A stretch of DNA of 64,000 nucleotides from Phoronis australis. Taxonomy: Eukaryota; Phoronida; Phoronidae. The translations under genes and the position numbers were made by a program. The stretch's first letter is position 1; each line of letters begins with the position of its first letter. The stretch lies in assembly GCA_002633005.1 (NCBI GenBank), contig NMRA01000125.1, positions 456,413 to 520,412 on the forward strand, in the 5' to 3' direction. Under the pieces are notes generated by a model, which was not told the origin of the DNA, searched no databases, and saw only the letters and a program-made list of their open reading frames with translations. This document shows, piece by piece, positions 50,001 to 61,700 of this stretch.

Positions 50001-53000
50001 CACCAAGAATTGGCCAAGTGATGTAGAACAGCTTTAAAGCTGGTCATGTTTTTTATGTCCAGTTCTGGTCTCTTTCATCTTGGCCATGAAATGATCAGAT
50101 TTGGGATTCAAAAAGCATGTGTCAGGGTTTGTTGACTTATCCTGGTTGACCTTTTAAACAAGGTATGTAGAGTAACTTTGACATTTGTTATTGATTCAAT
50201 GGTAAATGTTGACCCTTGTCCTGCTAAGCCTCTATTCAGACAACTTTCCCTGTGTGCTAAGTAGGTCACCACTGCTGTTGTGCATTGGGCTGTTATGAAG
50301 GTCACTCATATTAATGACCTAACATTTTTAAATTGGAAATTTGAAGGGGTAATGCCTACTTCACATAAATGTAGTCTGCACAAAAGTTGTTCAGAATTTA
50401 ATGGAGATTTTCACCATATATCTATAGCCTTGGTGTAAATAATTCTATAAACTTTCAAACTGAACAGCCTTTGTTTTTATCTGTTTTCACATATGAGAAC
50501 ATTATAGCTGACACTCACAAACTGCAATAAGCATTTTTAAAAGGGAATTCATGGGACTTGCATGTTTAATAAAGCAGATTTATTGTCTGTAACATCACAT
50601 CTACAAACAAGAATGTACAGTGTATAACATACCTCAACTTTGCACTATAACAAAATTTATGACTGGTACATTCGCTTGCTAAAGTCTGTTTTGAAGTTCA
50701 CCTTGATGTGCAAAAACTGGAAACATGGGTGGGGACACAAAGCTATTCTGTGAAAAAGTCACAAAAATATGTAGTTCTGAATGAGTTCCATCATGTTTCA
50801 GAGGCTCTGTATTATGCCTGAAGGGCGTGAGCCAAGCATCATTGTAGGACACTAAGTTCAGCTTCAGGGACCGGTAACTCCTCCAAAATTGCACTGAGAT
50901 TCGAATTGATAGAATCTGTATTACTTGTGACTGTTGTATTAGTTTCGCAGTCACTGTCAACGTCACTTTCGAGTGCCAATTCCAGCTCGTTTTCACTATC
51001 TAAGTCCACGAACACTTCCTCAAGAAACTGGTCAACAGTCTTCTTGCCACGTTTGGCACCAGCCAAGATAAAACTTGCGTAAACTTTCAAATATCTCGAT
51101 AACAACTCACCACAGCCATATGTTGTAAATCAGAAAAATGTACAGGAAACTATGAACTGTGGAATGCGCACACATATATAAACAGCATACAATTTCTGAA
51201 TGAAAAACACCAGTGTCCTGGGGTGAGTTCACCCTCCTTGCGTAGTCTAGCTGCAGCTTATTATAGGCGATTGAGTACACCCGACGCATTTCAATAAGAT
51301 AATTGGCTTGTCGGCTGACCTCGCCTAGCGCAGGATAAGGATTAAAGATGTAACACCAAAAATCAAAGCTAAGCCACTTTGAAAATTGTGTCATTGTGTC
51401 ATCTGCCTGTTGATAAAAGTTTAGTTTAGTGGTGCATTCTATACAAGTATTTGAAGTTGTGTCTTGCCGTGCAGCATTAAGTTGTTTTTAAGCCAGTGTC
51501 AGGTAAATGGGTATTTATTTTACAGCTTTTTGAAACCATGCATTTCATGCATATATTGTTTTAGAAATACACGAATGTGTAAATTTGCATTTTAGAAACA
51601 GGCGCAATGTAACAATATGACTGCTGGATTGGCTGCCATGACGACAGAATGCTCTGGCACTCAGGCGGCTGGTGGAAACAGTGCGTCGGGCCTCCAGATG
51701 GCCGGAATGTTGAACTCAGTTATGTCAGGTGAGTTATGAATGAATCAATGAATGCAGCGTTTGGTGATGTGCAAGAATGCCTGAAATTTCTGATAATGAG
51801 CCCCGAGGCGTGTGTTCGAACAGTGCAATAGTTTTACCTTTCTTGCTTATAAGTAAAAGTGTGGGTGTGCTTGTGTGTACTTTAGAAATAGTGGGATTAT
51901 AATTAACGACAATGTGCTTGCAACATTGGTATGGAATGAGGACATATTTGTTATGAAGAGAGTTGATAGTCAGGGCCCTCGATGGTTTGGGGCTCAGTAC
52001 TGGCCTCATTACCCTCTGAAAATGTTTTGAAATGAAATTACCCTCACCAGTCCCCAAAATCACCCTCATATGATTTGCCCTTTAAGTTAAAATTATTTCT
52101 ACAAAATGTTGGAGGTATAGCCATTTATTTTGCCAATGGGGGGGGGGAGTGTGGAATTAACTAGTGCTGCCTGGTGGAGGATTTTTCCAGCAACCTAGAA
52201 ATTCCTAGTTTATTTTGTAGATAAGCAAAAATGTCCTGAAATAAATGATTTCTAGTTTCTTATCAATTCTTGTTGTGGGTTTGTCACACTCCGACACGGT
52301 TTATTTTGGGAACCCTACATAATGTAGAAAGTATATTAAAAAGTGTGGCCCTGAAAGCAAGCCTGTGGTAGAACTTTCTTTTTCGAAAAATTGAGGCTCG
52401 AATTTAATGGCATGTCATATGTCATGAGTGTTGTCCTGTCTGGCTAACGAAACTATGCTTTTCTTTCAAGCAACCATAATAAATTATTTTTATCATGTGA
52501 TTCGTGTACTGAACAGTGTCTTAAAGGAACTCAAATGGAAACATTCAGTTCAACAGGCTGTGGAATGTGGCAGTGTCATATGTCTCAAAAATAATTTGTA
52601 AGAAAAGTTTGGTTTGTATAGCACAGCCATCACCAAACAGGATTTGGTAAAATTTCAAAGACTTGAAACAATGTAATTTAACATCAAGAAGTAGAAAAAA
52701 TGCAAATTTTGTAGAATTTTTAGTGTACTTAAAAGGTGGAATGCTTGTTAAAGTTACTATGAATAGCATCAGTATTCCCATACCCGAGGTGCCAACTTGT
52801 TTTATAGTGTTGGGTATACCACAAGTGACCTCTGGTGAGGAACAGCTGATGTACTTGAAGCTTCAGGACTTGTGCACTCGGCTAGGCCAGCAGAAGCTAC
52901 AACAGGATCAACCAGTTGAGGGAGCCACGCACCAGCCTGTCTGTGACCAACTATCCAGGTACTATGTGTACTGCACATAATGTGGTCTCTCTCAAATAAA

Positions 53001-55095
53001 CCAGCTTTTCATGGTGTTCGTTTTTAGTGTTTTGTGCAGGATGGACACAAAAAGAGCACGCAATAATCACATAATATCAGGAAGAGATAACCAGGAAGGG
53101 ACAACTAGCTAAACCGCCGTTTTTGGCCTCCTTCCCCGGACTAATTTCAAGACTTAAGTTTCGTTTAAAAGGAAACAGATGATTTTATCAGAGAGATTAA
53201 AGNGTATTTCGCAGTTTTTGTTGTCGAGTCGGGTGTCGCTGTGGTAACATGGGTTCCAGTGTCTCACCTTGTTAAAAAAATTAGCTGCCTCAAGGTTTGT
53301 CACTGATTTGTGAAAGCAACTATAAATCTGCATTCCTTAAAAGTAATTAACATTTGATTTAAACCAGTTACTGCCATAAAACTGATTTCAAATCTATTCC
53401 CAATTCAGATGAAATTGTTTTTGAGCTTGGAAAAACCAGACAGTTCATTATTTAATTCCAAACTCAGTGCCTATGATAATGACCTGCCGTGACAGGCTGA
53501 GCCTGGTCTTGGGCAATGACAAACCTCTTCTTTGACTAGGAACAATTACAAACCTATGTCATTGTTGTTAGTGGTCTAAATCACGGGACAGCTGATAAAA
53601 AACCTCCAATTATTGCCTTAGTTGTAAAGTGATTTGGCGTGTCCATCCTTGACTATCATTATGAGACGTGCATGTATTTCATTGGGCTGTCTTGGCTTGC
53701 TTTGTTTTTTCGTACGTCAGTAGAATTATTCCTAAACCAGACAAGTTCGCTTTAGCTTGTCAAGTCTGTAGCATGGAACATCTTTGGAATTGAAAGGTGG
53801 TATTTTTGGAGCCTTAAGCCATGTTGAACTTGTTGCATCATATTTTAAACGTGCTGGTTTTCAGGAATTCAAGTCTGACTGTGCAGTCTCACTTTAAAGA
53901 TGCTCCGTTTCTATTCAATTAAAATCTTCACATTAAAATTAATTTGACCACAAATCAATCTAGTTTTAAGGGAGCGTTCACTTATTGCCTCATCCTAAGT
54001 TTGTCACTTTTTATCCCCTCTGTCACCACCCATCATCCTGATATAACCCCCCTTCCATCTTCTAATTACGTTATCACAGCCAAACCCCGCCTGTTTAGGC
54101 AGTGATGGAGTGGGTCTGTAGTTTGGGTACTTGCTTATAAAGTAAGCCTAATGAAATATCAAGTCTTGGAAGCATGAAACAGTGGGTCATGGTTTTGGAA
54201 TTGGTCAATTGTACTAGAAGGTGAACCAGTTTCCCAACGACATGTACCGTGATGGAGATATTCTAATAAACCACACAATGACATCACCATGAGTGCAACC
54301 CCCTCCCTCATCATCTTTCCAAACCTCGTCCCCCCTGGAGTGATGATGTGATATGTGAGTGCTCTCTAATCAAATATTTATTTTCATGTGCACAGTGAAA
54401 CTATGGAATTTTCAAACTTAATGTTTGAATAACAGGCGATGCCACAGCAAAATAGCCACCACATTGGATTGGCATTCCAGTTCACACACTGTAATTTATG
54501 CAATGTTTCCATTTTATTGATGTCATTTTTAAATTTTGGTTTAAAAAGTGCATGGCCCTTTAAATGTGCTTTCAGCTTGCCAGCAGATGTAGGCGAGACC
54601 AGCAGCACAAAAGCTGTGGAGGAGTTACAAACGTCTACAGCAAAGGAACTAAGTGCAATGGAGAAGCGTATTATGAGTGCGGTTGATGAAAAAGTAGACA
54701 AACTGGAGCAGAAGCTCTCAAAAAAACTAGACATGTTGCTAGAGGCCGTATGTAAAAGCCAGCACTACATGGGCCTAGACTGAATGTGGCGGGAATATTT
54801 GTTAGCTTTTTTTTAAAGTTGAGTTTTGCATTTCCCCTCGAGGACCAAAGTGTTGGCCTGTTTCACTTAACATCACCAATGCGTGCCAATGCCCCCTTAC
54901 CGGTCTTCCTGTTAAATCTGGATGCTGTTTTGTTGATTCTGAAGAGTCGTTTCTGGTTTATTGTGTAGAGAAACGGAGTGTTTCAGTGATCTGTGATTGT
55001 AAAGAAATGTAACTTAACATCATGTTTATATAGAATGTAATTTTACTCTAGTTTTGTTTATGGATGTAATAAACATACTCTGTCACACTTCCCCT
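44094..55095 (+). CDS. PAAT: PAAT (C10orf88)-like protein, gene model
   Basis: Seven exons chain in phase: 44118-44224, 48166-48281, 49128-49276, 49591-49794, 51596-51728, 52808-52958 and 54576-54783, giving 355 codons. An N-terminal part with WKLEGNG and SARRVEVSSNAQGY resembles the beta-rich PAAT domain. The middle reads STVQMDKVNEMMRDMG, the region where the vertebrate protein has a similar DKVQ and MxSMG pattern. The chain ends in a coiled coil, AMEKRIMSAVDEKVDKLEQK, as PAAT does. In vertebrates PAAT is an ATPase that associates with mitochondrial ABC transporters such as ABCB7, ABCB8 and ABCB10. The frame is open from 44094, behind a CAG acceptor, to the ATG at 44118, so an upstream coding exon is possible; vertebrate PAAT is longer (about 445 residues). 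AATAAA lies at 55068-55073. The identification rests on memory of the family, not on an alignment. Confidence 0.7.
44118..44224 (+). CDS. PAAT: PAAT-like first recognised exon
   Basis: Encodes MTGVEYCSIQSTWKLEGNGR and onward. Donor TC|GTAAGT leaves two bases. The acceptor at 44091-44093 may belong to an earlier 5' exon. Confidence 0.65.
44725..44950. mobile_element. MITE copy, same family as 8.4 and 10.8 kb
   Basis: Shares GTTATAAATA, AAATACTCCCG, AGTTCTTCGTTCAGTTG and GTCATATCCC with the copy at 10.8-11.1 kb. It lies in the first PAAT-like intron. Confidence 0.55.
45560..46325. repeat. Direct duplication, copy A
   Basis: Begins AACAACAAGCGCGACTGAGC and runs to a single N at 46326, where an almost identical copy begins. 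Scattered single-base differences and small indels distinguish the copies. Both lie in a PAAT-like intron, so coding is unaffected. Confidence 0.9.
46327..47084. repeat. Direct duplication, copy B
   Basis: The second copy of the 760-bp unit, ending CCCACTTAGTGCT as copy A does. The junction N between the copies points to two haplotypes laid end to end. Confidence 0.9.
48166..48281 (+). CDS. PAAT: PAAT-like exon 2
   Basis: The acceptor is CTGTTTCAG. Encodes NLIEQWSDQPVISLLPPTDE and onward to NAQTLTG. Donor CAG|GTCAGT. Confidence 0.7.
48600..49060. repeat. Fold-back repeat family, one arm
   Basis: Matches the right arm of the 56-58 kb element: AACAACAGGATCA, ATTTTCGG followed by TTTATGTAACTT, TAGTTTTTGATAGCC and CCAAATTTGGACATTTT. 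It ends about 70 bases before PAAT-like exon 3. Confidence 0.6.
49128..49276 (+). CDS. PAAT: PAAT-like exon 3
   Basis: The acceptor is TTATTTTTAAG. Encodes FHIITSARRVEVSSNAQGYL, a cysteine pair and FQHLQLK. Donor AAG|GTGGGT. Confidence 0.7.
49591..49794 (+). CDS. PAAT: PAAT-like exon 4
   Basis: Phase 0 at both ends, 68 codons, including FDIHGMQLDVKVDPASMMPA and MDKVNEMMRDMG. Donor CAT|GTAAGT. Confidence 0.72.
51596..51728 (+). CDS. PAAT: PAAT-like exon 5
   Basis: The acceptor is GCATTTTAG. Encodes KQAQCNNMTAGLAAMTTECS and LQMAGMLNSVMS. Donor CAG|GTGAGT. Confidence 0.7.
52808..52958 (+). CDS. PAAT: PAAT-like exon 6
   Basis: The acceptor is TTTTATAG. Encodes LGIPQVTSGEEQLMYLKLQD, then a glutamine-rich stretch and VCDQLS. 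Donor CCAG|GTACTA, two bases left over. Confidence 0.7.
53203..53203. other. Single ambiguous base N
   Basis: An isolated N inside a PAAT-like intron. Unlike the other single Ns, no duplicated sequence flanks it. Confidence 0.9.
54576..54783 (+). CDS. PAAT: PAAT-like exon 7, coiled-coil terminus
   Basis: The acceptor is GCTTTCAG. A long amphipathic helix with MEKRI and KLEQKLSKKLDMLLEAV is followed by HYMGLD and TGA. Confidence 0.75.
55068..55073 (+). terminator. PAAT: Poly(A) signal AATAAA of the PAAT-like gene
   Basis: A canonical hexamer 285 bases after the stop codon, followed within 30 bases by a T-rich stretch. Confidence 0.6.
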
Positions 55096-55458
55096 CATTT
55101 CATTGTTGCAGTTAAAAACAAGTCTCTTTTTACCTCTTGTCACAATACATTTACTACATTTAGCCTTTTTACTTATACTTGGTGACATTGTTTGTATATA
55201 CAACATACCCTGTAAGACAAAAAGAAAACAACTCCATCAGTTTTTAATATATATTACATAAAATAAGGTATTCGTAGCAGAACCAACCTGCATTCCACAA
55301 CGTTTGACAATAGCTAACACACCGCCGAGAACTCTGAAAGCAGGAAAGCAACTTCCACTTATCAAATCTCAAAACTCTGTTATATGGGGTGAGCTGACGA
55401 AGATGGCACTTATTTCATCCACAGACACTTGGCAAAGTTTGCTTTTTTGCAAGACCAA

Positions 55459-55464
55459 TTTATT
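55459..55464 (-). terminator. Poly(A) signal of coiled-coil gene
   Basis: AATAAA on the minus strand, 204 bases past the stop at 55668. It faces the plus-strand PAAT-like signal about 390 bases away. Confidence 0.5.
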
Positions 55465-55667
55465 AACTCTTTGCACAACAGCACCTGACTTGGTAATTGA
55501 CGGCAGGGGTATTGAGCAATTAAATGCCACTTTAATTATCCATCCATATCACCAGTGAAATGTAGGTGGCGCTGTACATTTTCCATCAAGCAGTCCTATC
55601 ATTTTCCAATGACGCGTGTATTTCAAAAAGTAGTGGCACCAGAAAATAACTTATTGTTTGCCAGTCT

Positions 55668-55744
55668 TCAGGTAGTTGAAAACAACTTGTGAATTATCTC
55701 TTGGTGAGTTGCTGGTTGAGGTAAGGACCTCGAATGATGAGCCA
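55668..55744 (-). CDS. Coiled-coil gene, terminal exon
   Basis: The acceptor is TCTGTTGCAG. Encodes AHHSRSLPQPATHQEIIHKL and FSTT, then TGA. Confidence 0.62.
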
Positions 55745-58700
55745 CTGCAACAGAACATTTTCATATTTCAAAACAGCTCAAAATGCAACGATGACTAGAT
55801 CATGTTCGCACCTTGCTTGTACTTTGGATTTAGAAAAGTAAATGCACCTACTGTTTTCCTCTTTCACTATATTTGACTTTATACTTAGAAAGGAACAAAA
55901 TTTTAAATTATTCCACAGATCACAAGAATGACGCTAAATAACTGACTTATAAGTAGAACTTTATCTAAGACCCTAGCTGGATTGATTTGGTAAATGCAGA
56001 AGCAAATTTTCAATTACAGAATGTGGTTCTAGGTGAAAACAATTTTTATCACAGGACAACTTTTCCCACTGACACAAACTTCAAATTTATGTTTGGTGAG
56101 TTACATTTTAAAAAAGATTATGTAGGAATATATCTCAGAAATGGTTGATGGGATTCGCATAAAACTAAGACACTGCTCCAGAAAATGCTGTTCGTAATTG
56201 TTATAGAAATGTTCTACTGTTTCACAAGGGGCTATTAAAAATACGAGTCAAGAAAAAATTTTAGAGCTGCAGAAATCGAAAACAAAATATTTAGAAAACC
56301 GTAACAGCATTTTTGATATTTTATCTTTAACGTTTACATCATATTATTATGTTGGATCATGTTATTATTGATCCTGTTGTTTTGCTATGAATGTACCTTT
56401 CTTTTTTGCTAAATTTTCCTAAAAAGCATGGTCACGTAACCTAATTAATGGCAGATTGGTATAGAGTCAAAAATCAAATTCTACAAAATTTCTGCTTTTA
56501 GACAGTCACTATACTTTTGCCGAGTTAGGGATAAGTAGGACCTTATCGATCAGACTGTACATTCAGCCAAATGAAATACAATACAGTATAAATTCTGGAA
56601 AGTTTTATTTTTGACTTTGAACACACCTGCCACTAATTAGGTCACATGACCTTGCTTTTTAGGAAATGTTAAGGAAAAAAGAAAGGAACATTGTTCATAG
56701 CAAAACAACAGGATCATTAACATGACAAAATTTCCAAAGATATCTAATGGTCTACGATATAATCTCAAAAATGCTGTTTCATTTTCGGTTTATGTAACTT
56801 TTTTCATTAATCATATAAGTCCTAGTTTTTAATAGCCCTCATACAAAAAAGGAACATTTTAAAAACAATTCTCAATAGCATTTTGTAAAATGGTGCATAA
56901 ACTATAAACTTCTCTGATAGGATATTCCAAATTTGGCAAAAATTGGACATTTTACATTGTCCCAAATAACCTTGAAATTCAGCTTTCTAAATATTTTACT
57001 ATTTGCACAGACTTGTCACTAAGGTCCTACATTTCCTTCACATACGGTCCTACATTTCCTTCACATACGGTCCTACATTTCCTTCACANTTAGAGCTGCA
57101 GAAATCGAAAACAAAATATTTAGAAAACCGTAACAGCATTTTTGATATTTTATCTTTAACGTTTATATCATATTATTATTATTATTATTATTATGTTGAA
57201 TCATGTTATTATTGATCCTGTTGTTTTGCTATGAACGTACCTTTCTCTAAATTTTCCTAAAAAGCATGGTCACGTAACCTAATTAATGGCAGATTGGTAT
57301 AGAGTCAAAAATCAAATTCTACAAAATTTCTGCTCCTAGACAGTCACTATACTTTTGCCGAGTTAGGGATAAGTAGGACCTTATCGATCAGACTGTACAT
57401 TCAGCCAAATGAAATATCTACAATACAGTATAAATTCTGGAAAGTTTTATTTTTGACTTTGAACCAACCTGCCACTAATAAGGTCACATGACCTTGCTTT
57501 TTAGGAAATGTTAAGGAAAAAAGAAAGGAACATTGTTCATAGCAAAACAACAGGATCATTAACACGACAAAATTTCCGAAGATATCTAATGGTCTACGAT
57601 ATAATCTCAAAAATGCTGTTTCATTTTCGGTTTATGTAACTTTTTTCATTAATCATATAAGTCCTAGTTTTTAATAGCCCTCATGCAAAAAAGGAACATT
57701 TTAAAAACAATTTCCCATAGCATTTTGTAAAATGGTGCATAAACTTTGAACCAAGCATCTGAAAGTTTCATGTGGATCTAATCATCCACTTCTCTGATAG
57801 GATATTCCAAATTTGGCAAAAATTGGACATTTTACATTGTCCCAAATAACCTTGAAATTCAGTTTTTTTGTAAATATTTTAGTATTTGCACAGACTTGTC
57901 ACTAAGGTCCTACATTTCCTTCACATCATACTCTAAATGATATTTACAACTTACAAATCTGAGTTGGATTCATGTTGCCTCTCTCGCTTTGCTTCTCCAA
58001 GACTGTTCTAACTCTTGATACTGAAAAAGTTTTTACAAAATTCAAATCAAAGCAATCACTTTGTCAATGATATTGTAAATATTTCCACCTGATAGTTTTC
58101 TAACCAGAAAATTTTTCTAATGCGCCTCATTTATGACACACTAGTCTTGTCCATTTTGTCGGCAACAGTTGCTTTGCAATAGAATGCATATAAACATGCC
58201 CCCCCCAAAAAAAAAACAACACAGAAAAATAATGAACCTACCAGCAACTGAGAAAAAATCCTGATTCATACAATCAGGTCATGCGACAGGCATACTGTAA
58301 CTCTCACCAGATTCAAACGGCTTTGAAGCAAATTACATTCCGGCATCCACAGTAGAGTTTTGAAAATAAATTCGACAGGCTTCAACAGAACTCGTCNATG
58401 AACCTACCAGCAACTGAGAAAAAATCCTGATTCATACAATCAGGTCATGCGACAGGCATACTGTAACTCTCACCAGATTCAAACAGCTTTGAAGCAAATT
58501 ACATTCCGGCATCCACAGTAGAGTTTTGAAAATAAATTCGACAGGCTTCAACAGAACTCGTCATAATTTAAAACGGTCTATAGTTGAAAAGAAATGAATG
58601 TTTAGATGAATTTATGAGTAAAGAAACTGAGCAGAATTTCCATGTTGTCCAGTTTATTTTGAAAACCACTGTCAGTTAAAAACAGAATAACTTTTCACCT

Positions 58701-61700
58701 AAAGTTTGCAAATTATTCTTAGGTGATTTTAATAGTGTTACTGTTTTCTTGAAATTTTCGTCATAATTTCTGCTAAACTTCAGACATGGGTTTTGTCCAT
58801 TTTAACAAGACCAACACAAAGTATTGAAATGAGTGCACTAATCCACTGCAAACAGTAATTATGCTTCTAGGGGTGTTTACATACATAAAATGGCCACTAT
58901 ATGGTGTAGAAAACATTGAACCCATGTGAAAACGGAAAAGCATTGTTATCTCCCTCATACGAAATTATTTGGCACAGTTTAAAATCTGAAGGAACTCCAT
59001 AATCCAAGGATACAGAGGCAAATGTAAAAGTTGACAATAGACGGTACAGCAGCAGTTGGATCCATTCAGTTGTCAACTTCATTGGGTTATACTCGCTAAA
59101 CAATTCACAAAGATCCAGCAAGAAATGTAGGAGATGTAGCTGTAGATGCAAAAAAATGCCACTAGGGGGCACCAACACAGTCGAACCAAATTGCATGAAA
59201 AACCATCAAGGAACTGTGAAGATGCAAAGCAAAACAAATTGCCACTGAGGCCACAGAGACAGTTAAGATCTGTCCAAAAGTTGTGGTCAGCCATAGTCCT
59301 ACTGATAGGAAAACATTTGCCAAATTTCACTCCAGAAAGCGTTTAGCAGATACAGCAAGAAGACCAGACAGAGCTGACGGCAAATGCTCCCATATGAGAA
59401 CGCATAAAAATCAGTAGTATTGAATAATGTGCACTGTACCAAGGGACTCTGTTCTTTTTATCTCTGCATTCATCTGGTCACAAGTCTGAGTCTCCATCAA
59501 TGCCTCGACTTGCTGTAGTTTACCCGCAAAAGCCTGGAGTGAGAAATGTGTGCATCATAGGCTGTGTTCGGCAGACGTAAGAATCTCTTGAATGCAAGAC
59601 TTCGCAGTGCATTATGACCGATCACATGTGACCACACTTGGCTTTTTTCGTGAGTCTCTTAAGTCTACGGAACACAGCTCAGGATAATAGGAATCCGGTT
59701 TAAAAGACATCCAACGGCAATCTTAATGTAAAACAATTAATTACAATTAATCATTATTAAAAATCTTAATTTGGCATAAGGAAATAATACACTGAGAAAA
59801 CATGATTTTAAAATTTGTTTTGACTGTTAAGTTTGCCACGACTACTTACATTAAAATAAGTCACTCATCATCCTATTATGAATGTTACTAGTAAGATTTT
59901 GAAGAAAAACATTTCCAGGGAGACTCCACGAGATGGTTGTTAAATACAAAAAAATATAACAGGGAAATCTGTATGATAAAAGTAAAAAACAACATTTCTC
60001 AAATTACTAAATAAATTAATGTACTATTGAAAAATCTCTAAGATTTTTTTAAAGTCACAAGGATTTTGTTTGTAGTGAAATTCATGACTTTTGATTAATC
60101 CATAAGGATTGACATGTAACAATTCCCCGGATGTCAGTAAAATGCATCCAAACATAACTCGTGTACAACTCCTAATTTTTAGTGAACTGCACACTCACAT
60201 ACTAAAAACTAAGTATGGCAAAACTTCACCAATTTTGGACAAACAATTGCCAAAATGGATCTTTTTTCAATTTTCAATTCTTTCAAAACATTCTCTGATA
60301 GTAGACAAAGCTTAAACACCAAAATGTATAAATTTGATGCTGTATATCTTTTATAGAGAAAAGGAGAACATAAATTTCACTTGTCTGCCATATTGTGTCA
60401 TAAATTGGGGAGATTTTACCGGATGTTTTTGCAACACTGAGACACAGAGTTCCAGTCTTATGACCTTTGAACTTCATGCAACTTATGACTTTTGAACTTC
60501 AATGCAGTTTCTGACAAAAAACAATTCAAGTTGCCCTATCAGTGATCGCGAGGCAGCAACGCATCAGTTAGTGAGTTTTTGCCCTGGGATTTCCCACAAT
60601 TTTCTGAAAGATGTTTGTAATTTAACAACTAAGTTTGATAGCGATGCACCACAATTTTGTGGAAAGTCTGTCATAGGCTACAAATACATCCCAGAGTGTA
60701 AATTTGATGAATCCTAGCTTCCAATTTCACCTTTTTCAGAGACTGGGTTTCAACCGCCTTAGGCTACAATAAGTGCCCCAATCCCAAAACCTAGGGGGCT
60801 TATTAGGGCGAATACAGTAGTCTAACTTCAAAAAATGGAGCTTTTGCTTAAACATCTCCTCCTGACAGAAGTTTAAAATTTTGGAGCCAAAAAATTTCAA
60901 CAAATTTACAAGTACTACTTTACATAATTTTCACAAGTGATGAAATTGGTCAACTTTTTATGAAAACTACAATGACAAGTGACAACATTTTTTGTCCAAG
61001 CAAGGCATCAAAAGAAGCTGAAAGCCAACCTTGCGCTTTGCACTCTTTATTTTCTCTTCTTGCAGTTGAGCAGTAAGGTGAACTAGTTGTCTTTTCAACA
61101 ATGCATACCTGGAAATTTTCGAAAAACAACATTAAGTGTCCTACATACTGAGAAAAATCAAAAAACAATTCAGAGAAGCATAGGTTGAAAGTGAGAGGAG
61201 AAACAGAGGAGAGGGGGGGAGGGAGATGGGGGAGGTAGGCAGGTAGGGAAGTAGAGAGGGAGGGAGAGAGGAGGGAGGGAGGGGGAGAGGCAGGGAGGGA
61301 TGGAGGGAGAGGGAGGGACGAGGCGAGGAAGGGAGGGAGCGGAGGAAGGGAGGGAGGGAGACAGAGAGAGAGGAAGCAGGGAGGGAGAGGAGGGAATAAA
61401 TCTAGCATCAATGTACTGTAGGACAGGACAATGACCAAAATTAAAATTGTTTACAAACATTGTCTCATGAGCTTGAGTTAAGAGCCACAATTTTTAAATT
61501 CTTTATGGTTTATAGGGTTTCCTCAAATGAACAGTGTTAACTTTGCAATTATTAAGCAGAAACAGGGGTTAATGAAAAACAGGACCATTTATTTTAGCGT
61601 GACATTAGATTGATTAGATCAGCTACAAAGAAAACTTGACTAACGGTTCCATTAACACCATAAATTATCTTTTAGCTACAGAGCATAATATATTGGTCCA

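Noticed and set aside
60950-61438. Long proline, serine and leucine-rich open frames on the minus strand
   Set aside because: They are translations of the GGGA tract at 61190-61395. Only the 79 bases at 61030-61108 are coding, as one exon.
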